DNA of 64,000 bases, from assembly GCA_002300355.1 (NCBI GenBank), contig NSGV01000001.1, positions 5,270,001 through 5,334,000 on the forward strand, written 5' to 3'. Position 1 is the first letter of the stretch. The number at the start of each line of letters is the position of its first letter. Both the position numbers and the translations under genes were made by a program. Positions 43,274-52,736 of the stretch are shown here, piece after piece. The notes below the pieces were generated by a model. That model was not told the DNA's origin. It did no database searches and saw only the letters and a program-made list of their open reading frames with translations. This stretch comes from Streptomyces sp. TLI_235 (GTDB lineage Bacteria > Actinomycetota > Actinomycetes > Streptomycetales > Streptomycetaceae).

Positions 43274-45891
43274 CGGGTCTCCAGGAGCGCGTTGTCGGGG
43301 TCGAGGGCGGCGAGCAGCTCCTCCTCGGTGGCGAGGAGCACCAGGTCGGGCTTGATCTGGTCGCGCTCCGGGGTGAACTGGATGCTCGGGTCCGGGACAC
43401 CGGGGGCGTTGACGAAGGAGACGAAGCGACGCATCCGGTCCGGGTCGGCCAGGGTGGCGGCCCACTCGTCCTGGTAGTCGGCGACGTGGTGGGCCATCAG
43501 GGTTTCCAGGTCGGCGCAGATGCCCAGCGAGTCGTTCACCACCACGTCGCGGACGTGGTCGAGGCCGCCCTCGATGCGCTCCAGCCAGGTGGAGGTGCGC
43601 TCCAGCCGGTCGGCGGTGCGGATGTAGAACATCAGGAACCGGTCGATCAGCTTGATCAGCTGCTCGTCGTCGAGGTCCTGGGCGAGCAGGTCCGCGTGGC
43701 GCGGGGTGGCACCGCCGTTGCCGCCGACGTACAGGTTCCAGCCGTTGGAGGTGGCGATGATGCCGAAGTCCTTGCCGCGGGCCTCGGCGCACTCGCGGGC
43801 GCAGCCGGAGACCGCCGACTTGAGCTTGTGCGGGCTGCGCAGGCCGCGGTAGCGCAGCTCCAGGTGGATCGCCATGGCGACGGAGTCCTGTACGCCGTAC
43901 CGGCACCAGGTGGAGCCGACGCAGGACTTCACGGTGCGCAGCGACTTGCCGTAGGCGTGGCCGGACTCGAAGCCGGCCGCGACCAGGCGGGACCAGATCT
44001 GCGGGAGCTGGTCGACGCTGGCGCCGAAGAGGTCGATCCGCTGACCGCCGGTGATCTTGGTGTAGAGGCCGAAGTCGCGGGCGACCTCGCCGATGACGAT
44101 GAGCTTCTCCGGGGTGATCTCGCCACCCGGGATGCGCGGCACGACCGAGTAGGAGCCGTTCTTCTGCAGGTTGGCCAGGAAGTGGTCGTTGGTGTCCTGC
44201 AGGGCGGCCTGCTCGCCGTCCAGGATGTGGCCGGAGGCCTCCAGCTCCGGGGCGAGCGAGGCGATGATCGAGCCGACGGTGGGCTTGCAGACCTCGCAGC
44301 CCTCGGCGCCCTCGGAGACCCGGCCGTGCTCGGCGAGCAGCTGCCGGTGGGTGGCGATCCGCTTCACCCGGACGATCTCGTACAGCTCGGCGCGGGTGTG
44401 CGCGAAGCAGGGGCACAGGCCCTTGTCGACCTCGACGCCGGAGGCCTCCAGCTCGTCGGAGACGATGGTCGAGAGCAGCTTGATGCAGGACCCGCAGCCG
44501 GTGCCGGCCTTGGTGCACTTCTTGACCTCGGGCACCGTGGCACAGGAGTGCTCGGTGACGGCCGAGCGGACCTGGCCCTTGGTGACGTTGTGGCAGTTGC
44601 AGACGACCGCCTCGTCCGGCAGTGCGGAGCTGCCGAGCGCCGCGGGGGCGCCCACCCCGGAGGGGAGGACCAGGGACTCGGCGGGCACGGGCAGCGGGTT
44701 GCCGGTTCCGGCCAGCGGCCGCAGCGATGAGTACGCCTCGGCGTCGCCGACCAGGATGCCGCCGAGCAGCGCGCCGTCGGCGGTGACGACCAGCTTCTTG
44801 TAGACGCCGGAGCGGGAGTCGGAGTAGACGACGTCCAGCGAGCCCTCGGTGGTGCCGAAGGCGTCGCCGAAGCTGGCCACGTCGACGCCGAGCAGCTTGA
44901 GCTTGGTGGAGAGGTCGGCACCGGTGAACGGCTTGCAGGCCTCGTCGGCGAGCTGCTGGGCGACCGCCTGGGCCATCTCGTAGCCCGGGGCGACCAGGCC
45001 GTAGACCCGGCCGTCGACGGCGAGCGCGCACTCGCCGATCGCGAAGACGTGCTCGTCGGAGGTCTTGCAGAACTCGTCGACGGCGATGCCGCCGCGCTCG
45101 CCGACGGTGAGGCCGCAGTCGCGGGCCAGCTGGTCGCGGGGGCGGACACCGGCCGAGAAGATCACCAGGTCGGTCTCCAGGTCGGAGCCGTCGGTGAAGG
45201 TCATGCCGCAAGCCCTGCCGTCCTCGACCACGACGGTCTTGGTGCCGACCCCGGTGTGCACGACGACACCCATCTCCTCGATGGTGCGGCGCAGCGCCTC
45301 GCCGCCGCCCTCGTCCACCTGGACGGGCATCAGGCGGGGCGCGAACTCGACCACGTGGGTCTCCAGGCCGAGGCCCTTGAGCGCGCCCGCCGCCTCCAGG
45401 CCGAGCAGACCGCCGCCGACCACCGCACCGACGTTCGCGGTCGCCGCGTACGCCTCGATGGCCTCCAGGTCCTCGATGGTCCGGTAGACGAAGCAGCCCT
45501 CGGCGTCCTTGCCCTCGACCGGCGGCACGAACGGGTAGGAGCCGGTGGCCAGCACCAGGGTGTCGTAGCCGACGGTGTGGCCGGCCGCGGTGGTGACGGT
45601 CTTCGCCGCCCGGTCGATCGAGGCGACGGGGGAGGAGAGGTGAACCTCGAAGCCGTGCGTGTCGGTGAAGCCCTCCTCGGCGAGCAGCAGGTCGTCGGCG
45701 GACTTGCCGGAGAAGTACGAGGTCAGGGCGACCCGGTCGTAGGCGTGCCGGGGCTCCTCGGCGAGGACGACCACCCGGTAGCGGTCGGCGGCGCCGGTGT
45801 CGGCCAGGGCTTCCAGGAAACGGTGGCCGACCATCCCGTACCCGACCAGGACGACGGTCGGCTTGGTGGTGGTCATCGGGCTGGTGGTCAT
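43270..45891 (-). CDS. nirB: Nitrite reductase large subunit, siroheme/FAD
   Basis: Reduces nitrite to ammonium with NAD(P)H. 873 aa. An N-terminal FAD/NAD domain (VLVGYGMVGHRFLEAL; second GxGxxG VVGGGLLGLEAAGAL) is followed by a BFD-like [2Fe-2S] domain (VCNCHNVTKG, GTGCGSC) and a second Cys cluster. The siroheme/[4Fe-4S] domain contains CVGSTWCRYGVQDS and SGCARECAEA. ATG 45891 has GGAGGG upstream and overlaps the preceding stop; ATG 45876 is an alternative. Siroheme could come via the chelatase gene at 51437. Confidence 0.96.
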   Translation of the reverse strand: MTTSPMTTTKPTVVLVGYGMVGHRFLEALADTGAADRYRVVVLAEEPRHAYDRVALTSYFSGKSADDLLLAEEGFTDTHGFEVHLSSPVASIDRAAKTVTTAAGHTVGYDTLVLATGSYPFVPPVEGKDAEGCFVYRTIEDLEAIEAYAATANVGAVVGGGLLGLEAAGALKGLGLETHVVEFAPRLMPVQVDEGGGEALRRTIEEMGVVVHTGVGTKTVVVEDGRACGMTFTDGSDLETDLVIFSAGVRPRDQLARDCGLTVGERGGIAVDEFCKTSDEHVFAIGECALAVDGRVYGLVAPGYEMAQAVAQQLADEACKPFTGADLSTKLKLLGVDVASFGDAFGTTEGSLDVVYSDSRSGVYKKLVVTADGALLGGILVGDAEAYSSLRPLAGTGNPLPVPAESLVLPSGVGAPAALGSSALPDEAVVCNCHNVTKGQVRSAVTEHSCATVPEVKKCTKAGTGCGSCIKLLSTIVSDELEASGVEVDKGLCPCFAHTRAELYEIVRVKRIATHRQLLAEHGRVSEGAEGCEVCKPTVGSIIASLAPELEASGHILDGEQAALQDTNDHFLANLQKNGSYSVVPRIPGGEITPEKLIVIGEVARDFGLYTKITGGQRIDLFGASVDQLPQIWSRLVAAGFESGHAYGKSLRTVKSCVGSTWCRYGVQDSVAMAIHLELRYRGLRSPHKLKSAVSGCARECAEARGKDFGIIATSNGWNLYVGGNGGATPRHADLLAQDLDDEQLIKLIDRFLMFYIRTADRLERTSTWLERIEGGLDHVRDVVVNDSLGICADLETLMAHHVADYQDEWAATLADPDRMRRFVSFVNAPGVPDPSIQFTPERDQIKPDLVLLATEEELLAALDPDNALLETR

Positions 45892-47177
45892 CGGGCGGGC
45901 CCTCCGGTGGTCGTGCTCTGGGTGGTGAGCAGGTGCAGCGGGTGTGCTGACAGGGCCTCGTCGCCCTCCCAGGTGCCGGCGAGGTCGCCGACGGTGCCGA
46001 GGTCGCCGAGCAGGACCCCGCCGACCAGGCGGTCGCCGCCCTGCTCGTCGCGGCGGACGATGACCTTGCGGTAGGTGCCGCGGCCGGCGTCGGCGAGCCG
46101 GACGACCCGGTCGCCGGGGCCGGCGGGGGCGGTCTCGCCGAACGCGGCGAGGTCCAGCGGCGCCGAGTCGGGGCCGGTCAGGGTGAGTCGGGTGAGCAGC
46201 CGGCTGCCCCGGTACGGGGTGTCCTGGCCGCACAGCAGCCGGGCCAGATGGTCGGCCTGCGCGAGGGCGGGGCCGGCCAGGCCGTAGACGGTGCCGCGGT
46301 GCTCGGCGCAGTCGCCGAGGGCGTGCACCGCCGGGTCCGAGGTGCGCAGCCGGTCGTCGACGACGATGCCGCGCCGCACCTCCAGGCCCGCCGCGGCGGC
46401 GAGGCCGGTGCGCGGCCGCACCCCGGTGGCGATGACCAGGAGTTCGGCGTCCAGGCGGAAGCCGTCGGCGAGTTCGACACCGGTGATCCGGCGGTCCTCG
46501 GTGAGCGCCGAGCGCACCCGGCACTCGGTGTGCACCTCGACGCCGAGTTCGGCGAGATGGGCGCGGAGCAGTCCGGCGGCCTCCTCGTCGAGGTGGTGTT
46601 CCATCAGGTGCTCGCCCTGGTGGGCCAGCACCACCTGGACGCCGCGGGCGGCGAGTGCCCGGGCCGCGCTCACCCCGAGCAGTCCGCCGCCGACCACCAC
46701 GGCCTGCCGGACGCCCGGCAGGTGGCCGTCGACCAGCTCGCAGTCGGCCATGGTGCGGAAGGCGAACACCCCCGTGGGGAGTTCGTGCCTCTCCCGGCCG
46801 GTCAGAGCGTCGTCGAACAGGCCGCGCAGCGGCGGCAGCACCGGGTTGGAGCCGGTCGCGAGGACCAGGCTGTCGTAACCGACGGCGGCGCCGTCGTCGC
46901 ACTGCACCAGGCGGTGCTCACGGTCGATCCGGACGGCCCGGGCCCGGCGGCACTCCACCTGCGGGGGGAGTGCCGCCAGGGCCGCGATGTCCGGGGCGTA
47001 GCGGCCGGCCAGCACCTCGGCGAGCAGCACCCGGTTGTAGGGGGCGTGCTCCTCCTCGGCCAGCAGCGTCACCCGGCGTGCGCCGTGGGCGGTGAGCTGC
47101 TGGGCGAGCCGGTGGCCGGCCATACCGCCGCCGATCACCACGATCCGCGGCTCCGCTGTGCTGTCCGTCGCTGTCAT
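45888..47177 (-). CDS. nasB: NAD(P)/FAD-dependent oxidoreductase, probable nitrate-reductase electron-transfer subunit
   Basis: 429 aa, homologous to the N-terminal FAD/NAD half of NirB. IVVIGGGMAGHRLAQQL and VVVGGGLLGVSAARALA are the two dinucleotide folds and HALGDCAEHRG closes the FAD site; it lacks the Fe-S and siroheme domains. Position in front of nirB with a 4-bp overlap suggests it passes NAD(P)H electrons to NasA, like NasB proteins; this is inference. Start ATG 47177 or ATG 47189, neither with a clean ribosome site. Confidence 0.85.
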   Translation of the reverse strand: MTATDSTAEPRIVVIGGGMAGHRLAQQLTAHGARRVTLLAEEEHAPYNRVLLAEVLAGRYAPDIAALAALPPQVECRRARAVRIDREHRLVQCDDGAAVGYDSLVLATGSNPVLPPLRGLFDDALTGRERHELPTGVFAFRTMADCELVDGHLPGVRQAVVVGGGLLGVSAARALAARGVQVVLAHQGEHLMEHHLDEEAAGLLRAHLAELGVEVHTECRVRSALTEDRRITGVELADGFRLDAELLVIATGVRPRTGLAAAAGLEVRRGIVVDDRLRTSDPAVHALGDCAEHRGTVYGLAGPALAQADHLARLLCGQDTPYRGSRLLTRLTLTGPDSAPLDLAAFGETAPAGPGDRVVRLADAGRGTYRKVIVRRDEQGGDRLVGGVLLGDLGTVGDLAGTWEGDEALSAHPLHLLTTQSTTTGGPAR

Positions 47178-47280
47178 GCCCTTGAGCATGCTTCCCGGAG
47201 GTTTCCCGGCCGGGGCCGCTCTGTTTCACGAGCGGAAAGTCGACCTCAGCGGCGCGCGGCGCCGGTTGTGAGCCCCCCGC

Positions 47281-49047
47281 TCAGGCCAGCTGGGCGGCCT
47301 GCAGCCCGGCGTACGCCCCGCCGCTGCGCAGGAGTTCGGCGTGCGAGCCGATCTCGGCGATCCGGCCGCGGTGCATCACCACGATCCGGTCGGCGTTCCT
47401 GATCGTGGAGAGCCGGTGGGCGACCACGAACACCGTCCGGCCCTCGACCAGCCGGGCCAGTGCCTGCTGCACCAGCGCCTCGGAACGGGAGTCCAGCGCG
47501 GAGGTCGCCTCGTCCAGGATCAGCACCCGCGGGTCGCGGATCAGGGCCCGGGCGATCGCGAGGCGCTGCTTCTGCCCGCCGGACAGCCGGGCGCCGCGCT
47601 CGCCGACCACGGTGTCCAGGCCCTGCGGAAGCCGGTCGATGAACTCCAGCGCGTTGGCGTCCCGCAGGGCCGCCCGCACGGTCTCCTCCGGCACGTCCTT
47701 CATTCCGTAGGTGACGTTCTCCCGGACGCTGCCCTCGAACAGGATCGACTCCTGCGGCACCACCGACAGGAACTTGCGGTAGCTGCGCAGGTCCAGCCGC
47801 TCCATGTCGGTGCCGTCCAGCAGGATCCGGCCCTCGCTCGGGCGCAGGAAGCCGATCAGCAGGTTCAGCACGGTGGACTTGCCCGCGCCGGAGCCGCCGA
47901 CCAGGGCGATCGTCTCGCCCGGCCGCACGGTGAGGTCGAAGCCGCTCACCGAGGGCTCCTCGCCGCCCGGGTAGGTGTGCCCGACGCCGCGGAACTCGAT
48001 CCGGCCGGTGACCTTCGCGACCTTCGCCTTGCCGGAGTTCTCCTCCAGGTCGGGCGCCTCCAGCACCTCGCCGACCGAGCGGACGGACGCCAGCCCCTTG
48101 CCGAGCTGCGGAGTCAGCGTCAGCAGCGTGGTGACCGAGCCGGTCAGGCTGGAGAAGTACGCGCTGAGCATCACCACCGCGCCCGGGGTGACGTCCAGCC
48201 AGCCGTAGTACGCGACCAGCGCCGAGCCGGCCAGGCAGCCCACCCCGATCGCGTTCAGCAGGATCCAGGCGAGCGAGCCGAACCGGCCGTTGAGCAGGTC
48301 CAGGCGCAGCCCGGCGTCCAGCACCCGGCCGAGCGTGCGGTCCACCCGGCGAAGCGCGGTCCGCTCCAGCCCGTGCGCCCGGGTGATCGGGATCAGCGTC
48401 GTCATCTCGCCGATCCGGGAGGACAGCTGCTCGACCTCCTGCCGGAAGGACTCGTTCTGGCTGCGCAGCCGCTCCCGCAGCCGGACGACCAGCAGCGCCG
48501 CGGCCGGCACGATCACCAGGAACACCGGCAGGAAGGCCGGCGTCTGCACCCCGATGACGACCAGGCCGCCGGTCAGCGTGGCGATCGCGGCGAGCCCGTT
48601 GTCCGCGGTCTGCTGCGAGGCGTTCTCGATGCCCTCGACGTCGCGGATCACCTTGGCCTGCAGCACACCGGCGCTCACCCGCGAGTGGTAGCCGATCGAC
48701 AGCTGCTGCATCCGGTGGCACAGCGCCGAGCGCAGCCGGGTGCCCATCCGCCGGATCGAGCCGTGCATCCAGTGCACGTACAGCAGGTGCAGCGGCAGGT
48801 TGAGCAGCAGGATCACCAGCAGCACCGCGGAGTTCCACCACAGCACCGAGATCGGCCGGTGCCGGACGACCACGTCCACGATGTTCGCGGTGATCAGCGG
48901 CAGCAGCCAGACCGGGGCGTGCTTCGCCAGGAAGACGGCCACCGCCGCGGCGACGCGGCCGCGGTCGGGCCGGAAGAGGTAGAGGAGGGTGCGGACGGGG
49001 TGCTCGCCGCGGTAGCGGTGGCTGAGCGGTCCCTGGGGCAGCGCCAT
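47281..49047 (-). CDS. ABC transporter, fused permease/ATPase (exporter type)
   Basis: 588 aa half-transporter; six transmembrane segments in residues about 25-320, then the ATPase. Walker A GGSGAGKST, signature LSGGQKQRLAIARAL, Walker B VLILDEATSALD and H-loop AHRLSTIRNAD are intact. Type IV exporter (MsbA/MdlB-like), forming a homodimer. Substrate unknown. ATG 49047 with AGGAAC 7 nt upstream. It sits between nasA and the flavoprotein gene, separated by about 105 bp on each side, with no known part in nitrate assimilation. Confidence 0.92.
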   Translation of the reverse strand: MALPQGPLSHRYRGEHPVRTLLYLFRPDRGRVAAAVAVFLAKHAPVWLLPLITANIVDVVVRHRPISVLWWNSAVLLVILLLNLPLHLLYVHWMHGSIRRMGTRLRSALCHRMQQLSIGYHSRVSAGVLQAKVIRDVEGIENASQQTADNGLAAIATLTGGLVVIGVQTPAFLPVFLVIVPAAALLVVRLRERLRSQNESFRQEVEQLSSRIGEMTTLIPITRAHGLERTALRRVDRTLGRVLDAGLRLDLLNGRFGSLAWILLNAIGVGCLAGSALVAYYGWLDVTPGAVVMLSAYFSSLTGSVTTLLTLTPQLGKGLASVRSVGEVLEAPDLEENSGKAKVAKVTGRIEFRGVGHTYPGGEEPSVSGFDLTVRPGETIALVGGSGAGKSTVLNLLIGFLRPSEGRILLDGTDMERLDLRSYRKFLSVVPQESILFEGSVRENVTYGMKDVPEETVRAALRDANALEFIDRLPQGLDTVVGERGARLSGGQKQRLAIARALIRDPRVLILDEATSALDSRSEALVQQALARLVEGRTVFVVAHRLSTIRNADRIVVMHRGRIAEIGSHAELLRSGGAYAGLQAAQLA

Positions 49048-49152
49048 GAACGGTTCCTGGGGGAGGAGTTCGGTGCGGGGGTGGCACCATCCTGGCAGTC
49101 CGGTGCCGCCCGCGGGTGGCCGGAACCGGACACCGCCGGGCCCGGCCGCGCC

Positions 49153-51234
49153 TCACTCCGCCGGACCGGCCGGCTCCAGCCGCACCGCGCAGGCCTTGAA
49201 CTCCGGCATCCGCGACACCGGGTCCAGCGCCGGATTGGTGTGCACGTTGGCATTGGCCGCGCCCGGCCAGTGGAACGGCATGAACACGGTGTCCGGCCGG
49301 ATCGCGGTGGTGAGCCGGGCGGGGGTGACGGTCCGTCCGCGCCGGCTCACCACCGCCACCCGCTCGCCGTCGCGCACCCCGAGCCGCTCGGCGAGCCTCG
49401 GGTGCAGTTCGACGAACGCACCGGGCGCGGCCGCGTTCAGCTCGGCCACCCGGCGGGTCTGCGCACCGGACTGGTACTGCGCCAGCACCCGGCCCGTGGT
49501 CAGGCGCACCGGGTACTCCTCGTCCGGCTCCTCACCCGCCGGGCGGTGCTGCACGGGCGTGAACCGGGCCCGCCCGTCCGGCGTGGCGAACCGGTCCAGG
49601 AACAGCCGCGGGGTGCCCGGGTGCTCCGCCGACGGGCACGGCCAGAACACCCCGTCCTCGGCCTCGATCCGCTCGTAGCTGATCCCCGCGTAGTCGGCGG
49701 CGCCCCCGGCCGAGGCCCGCCGCAGCTCCTCGAAGGCCTTCTCCGGCTCGGTCGGGAAGCCCTCCCCGTGGCCCAGCCGCGCGGCGAGGGCGTGCAGCAC
49801 CTCCAGGTCGCTGCGCACCCCCTCCGGCGCGTCCACGGCCTTGCGGCGCAGGATGACCCGGCCCTCCAGGTTGGTCATCGTGCCGGTCTCCTCCGCCCAC
49901 TGCGTCACCGGTAGCACCACGTCCGCCAGTGCCGCCGTCTCGGAGAGCACCACGTCGCTGACGGCCAGGAAGTCCAGCGACCGCAGCCGCTCGGCCACGT
50001 GCGTCGAACGCGGCGCCGACACCACCGGGTTGGAGCCCGCCAGCAGCAGCGTCCGCACCTCGGTGCCGAGCGAGTCCAGCAGCTCGTACGCGCTGCGCCC
50101 CGGCGCCGGCAGCGCGTCCGGGTCGACGCCCCACACCGCGGCCACGTGCGCCCGCGCCGCCGGGTCGTCCAACTTCCGGTAGCCGGGCAGCTGGTCGGCC
50201 TTCTGGCCGTGCTCGCGGCCGCCCTGGCCGTTGCCCTGCCCGGTGAGGCAGCCGTACCCGGCGTACGGGCGACCCGCGTTGCCGGTGGCCAGGCACAGGT
50301 TGATCCAGGCGCTGACCGTGTCCGTGCCCTTCGCCTGCTGCTCCGGGCCGCGGGCGGTCAGCACCATGCCGGTCGCGGCGTCGCAGAACATCGACACCGC
50401 CTCCCGCAGCTGCGGCACCGGCACCCCGGTCACCGACTCGACGTGCTCGGGCCAGTGCGCCATCGCCACCGCGCGGGTCTCGGCCCAGCCGGTGGTCCGC
50501 TCGGCGATGAACTCCTCGTCGGTGCGGCCGCCGGCGACCACCAGGTGCAGCAGGCCGAGCGCCAGCGCCAGGTCGGTGCCGGGCCGCGGGGCGAGGTGCA
50601 GGTCGGCGAGCTCGGCGGTGCGGGTGCGCCGCGGGTCGACGACGATCAGCCTCCCGCCGTTCTCCTGCAGTTCGCGCAGGTAGCGGACGAAGGGCGGCAT
50701 GGTCTCCGCCGGATTGCCGCCGACCAGGATCACGCAGCCCGCCCGCGGGATGTCCTCCACCGGGAACGGCAGCCCGCGGTCCAGCCCGAACGCCCGGATC
50801 CCGCCGGCCGCCGCCGAGGACATGCAGAACCGGCCGTTGTAGTCGATCGCCGAGGTGCGCAGCGCCACCCGGGCGAACTTGCCCAGCAGGTACGCCTTCT
50901 CGTTGGTCAGCCCGCCGCCGCCGAACACCCCGACGGCGTCCCTGCCGTGCGCGGCGGCGGTCGCGGTGACCGCCGCGGCGATCCGGTCCAGCGCCTCGTC
51001 CCAGGAGGCCGGGCGCAGCTCGCCGCCGGTCCGTACCAGCGGGGTGGTCAGCCGGGCGCCGGGCGCCAGCACCGCGGCGGCGTTCGCGCCCTTGCCGCAG
51101 AGCGCACCCCGGTTCACCGGGAACGCGGGTCGCTCCACCACGGCGACCGGGACGGGCCCGCCGGTGCGGCGCAGCCCCATGCCGCACTGCAGCGCGCAGT
51201 ACGGGCAGTGGGTGTCGGTGGCGGCATCGTTCAT
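49153..51234 (-). CDS. nasA: Assimilatory nitrate reductase catalytic subunit
   Basis: Molybdenum bis-MGD enzyme of the DMSO reductase family reducing nitrate to nitrite in the cytoplasm. 693 aa, the compact form. [4Fe-4S] ligands Cys10, Cys13, Cys17 (HCPYCALQCGMG) and Cys46 (ALCGKG). Substrate/cofactor blocks: GGGGLTNEKAYLLGKFAR, NGRFCMSSA (Cys in the molybdenum region), GQGNGQGGREHGQKADQLPGY shared with NasA/NarB. The C-terminal [2Fe-2S] of Klebsiella NasA is absent, so electrons must come from another protein. Confidence 0.95.
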   Translation of the reverse strand: MNDAATDTHCPYCALQCGMGLRRTGGPVPVAVVERPAFPVNRGALCGKGANAAAVLAPGARLTTPLVRTGGELRPASWDEALDRIAAAVTATAAAHGRDAVGVFGGGGLTNEKAYLLGKFARVALRTSAIDYNGRFCMSSAAAGGIRAFGLDRGLPFPVEDIPRAGCVILVGGNPAETMPPFVRYLRELQENGGRLIVVDPRRTRTAELADLHLAPRPGTDLALALGLLHLVVAGGRTDEEFIAERTTGWAETRAVAMAHWPEHVESVTGVPVPQLREAVSMFCDAATGMVLTARGPEQQAKGTDTVSAWINLCLATGNAGRPYAGYGCLTGQGNGQGGREHGQKADQLPGYRKLDDPAARAHVAAVWGVDPDALPAPGRSAYELLDSLGTEVRTLLLAGSNPVVSAPRSTHVAERLRSLDFLAVSDVVLSETAALADVVLPVTQWAEETGTMTNLEGRVILRRKAVDAPEGVRSDLEVLHALAARLGHGEGFPTEPEKAFEELRRASAGGAADYAGISYERIEAEDGVFWPCPSAEHPGTPRLFLDRFATPDGRARFTPVQHRPAGEEPDEEYPVRLTTGRVLAQYQSGAQTRRVAELNAAAPGAFVELHPRLAERLGVRDGERVAVVSRRGRTVTPARLTTAIRPDTVFMPFHWPGAANANVHTNPALDPVSRMPEFKACAVRLEPAGPAE

Positions 51235-51386
51235 GTCCCCACCGTGCTACGGCGCTGTTTCGCCGCCGCGGCCCGCAGGTTACGGCCCCCGCACACCGGC
51301 CTCACCGGCCCGCCGAAGGGCTGTGAGGCGGCCGTCCCGGCCTCTCACCGGGGCGGCCGGCGGCTGTGAGGCCCGGGAAACCAGTC

Positions 51387-51413
51387 GTGACCACCGGGCA
51401 ACGGCGGGGAAAC
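51387..51413 (+). promoter_or_regulatory. Candidate GlnR box between nasA and the chelatase gene
   Basis: GTGAC-N6-GCAAC-N6-GAAAC. The first two half-sites match the actinobacterial GlnR consensus gTnAC-N6-GaAAC with one mismatch. It lies 24-50 nt upstream of the chelatase start and about 155-180 nt upstream of the nasA start. A TAAC / GAAAC pair with 22-bp period lies nearer nasA. Confidence 0.4.
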
Positions 51414-51436
51414 AGCCGTGGGTGACGCTGGAGCGC

Positions 51437-52243
51437 ATGACGCCGATCCCCACCCTCGCCGCCGCCCCCACGCCGCAGGCGACCCGGCGGGCCGCCCCGC
51501 CCCGGGCCGCCGCCCTGCGGGTCCTGCACGCGCCCCGCCGCCCGGCCCTGGTGCTGGTCGCGCACGGCTCCCGCGACCCCGCCGCCGGCGCGGAGATCGC
51601 CCGCCTGCTGGACCGGCTGCGCGCCGCGAGACCCGAACTCGACGTCCGGCTCGGCCACCTCGGCCTCAACGCCCCCCTGCTGCCCGAGGTGCTGGACACC
51701 CTGAGCGGCCCGGCCGTCCTCGTCCCGCTGCTGCTCGGCCGCGGCTACCACGCCAAGGTCGACATCCCCGCCGCCCTCGCCGCCGCCCCGCAGGTCAGCG
51801 GCGCGGTCGCGGCCCCGCTCGGCCCGCACCCGCTGCTGGCCGAGGCCCTCGCCGCCCGGCTCGCCGAGGCCGGCTGGCGCCGCTGCGCCGACGGTCGCGA
51901 CGCCGTCGTCCTCGCCGCCTCCGGCTCCCGCGACGCGGACGCCGCCCTCGACACCCAGGAGCAGGCCCGCCTGCTCGCCCTCCGCCTCGGCGTGCCCGTC
52001 CACCCCGGCTACGTCGCCGCGGGCGGCCCCAGCGTCGCCGAGACCGTGGCCCGCCTCACCGCCGAGGGCCGCCGCCCCGCCGTGGCCGGCTACTTCACCG
52101 CGCCCGGCGACTTCGCCCGCCTCGCGGCCGCCGCCGGCGCCCCGCTCGCCTCCGCCCCGCTCGGCGCCCACGACGCCGTCGTCCGCCTCGTCCTGGAGCG
52201 CTACCGCAGCTGCGTCCCGGCGCTCCTCCCCACCGCCGCCTGA
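51437..52243 (+). CDS. Sirohydrochlorin chelatase (CbiX/SirB family)
   Basis: 268 aa with two homologous halves. The first active-site strand is LVLVAHGSRDPAAGAEI (His), the second copy VVLAASGSRDADAA. In siroheme synthesis it would insert Fe2+ (or Co2+ for cobalamin); the neighbouring siroheme enzyme NirB favours iron. The first ~38 residues are Ala/Pro-rich without homology. Start ATG 51437; GTG 51422 in frame is possible. Divergent from nasA. Confidence 0.88.
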   Translation: MTPIPTLAAAPTPQATRRAAPPRAAALRVLHAPRRPALVLVAHGSRDPAAGAEIARLLDRLRAARPELDVRLGHLGLNAPLLPEVLDTLSGPAVLVPLLLGRGYHAKVDIPAALAAAPQVSGAVAAPLGPHPLLAEALAARLAEAGWRRCADGRDAVVLAASGSRDADAALDTQEQARLLALRLGVPVHPGYVAAGGPSVAETVARLTAEGRRPAVAGYFTAPGDFARLAAAAGAPLASAPLGAHDAVVRLVLERYRSCVPALLPTAA

Positions 52244-52294
52244 CACCTCGGGCACGCCCGCCAGGGCCCGGTGCGCGACTCCCCACCGCTGTGC

Positions 52295-52300
52295 GAGAGT
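52295..52300 (+). promoter_or_regulatory. -10 box GAGAGT, leaderless start of the membrane protein gene
   Basis: GAGAGT ends 7 nt before ATG 52308, with no Shine-Dalgarno. Confidence 0.4.
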
Positions 52301-52307
52301 TGCCCGC

Positions 52308-52688
52308 ATGGCTGCCCCCAGAAGCGCCGACTCCGGCGCCGCGCCCGTCCGCCTGCCCGACGTCCTCCGCTTCCTCAGCGAGATCGTCGCCTGGGTCGCC
52401 GCCCCCTGGGCGCTCGCCGGCGTCTCGCCCTGGCTCTCCGCCGCGGCCCTGCTCGTCCTGATCGGCCTGCCCGCCGTCCTCGCCACCCCCGGCGACAAGA
52501 CGCAGGTGCTCGTTCCCGTCCCCGGGTACGTCACCGTCGGCCTCGTCCTGCTGCAACTCGCCGCCGCCGTCGCCGGCGCCTGGGCGGTCTGGCCCGCGTG
52601 GGCGGCCGTCCCGGTGACCGTCCTCGCCGCCGCCTGCCTGGTCACCGAACAGCCCCGGTGGCGCCGACTCCTGGCCACCCGGCCGTAG
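52308..52688 (+). CDS. Small membrane protein, YrdB-like (DUF2568)
   Basis: 126 aa with four hydrophobic segments (about 18-36, 43-60, 68-86, 88-110). The beginning of the first, LPDVLRFLSEIVAWVAAPWAL, resembles the DUF2568/YrdB pattern (L-R-F-x-x-E). Function unknown. 48 bp before dgt, each with its own -10-like box. Confidence 0.7.
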   Translation: MAAPRSADSGAAPVRLPDVLRFLSEIVAWVAAPWALAGVSPWLSAAALLVLIGLPAVLATPGDKTQVLVPVPGYVTVGLVLLQLAAAVAGAWAVWPAWAAVPVTVLAAACLVTEQPRWRRLLATRP

Positions 52689-52721
52689 CGCGGCGCATCC
52701 CTGGATGTCGGTCAGCGGGCG

Positions 52722-52727
52722 TACCGT
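52722..52727 (+). promoter_or_regulatory. -10 box TACCGT, near-leaderless start of dgt
   Basis: TACCGT ends 9 nt before ATG 52737, again without Shine-Dalgarno. Confidence 0.4.
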
Positions 52728-52736
52728 GGCGGGTAT

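Noticed and set aside
47178..47280. GlnR box upstream of the flavoprotein-nirB operon as a firm annotation
   Set aside because: Two GAAAC elements have the right 22-bp period, but the a-type half-sites between and before them are poor, so I mention it only as support.
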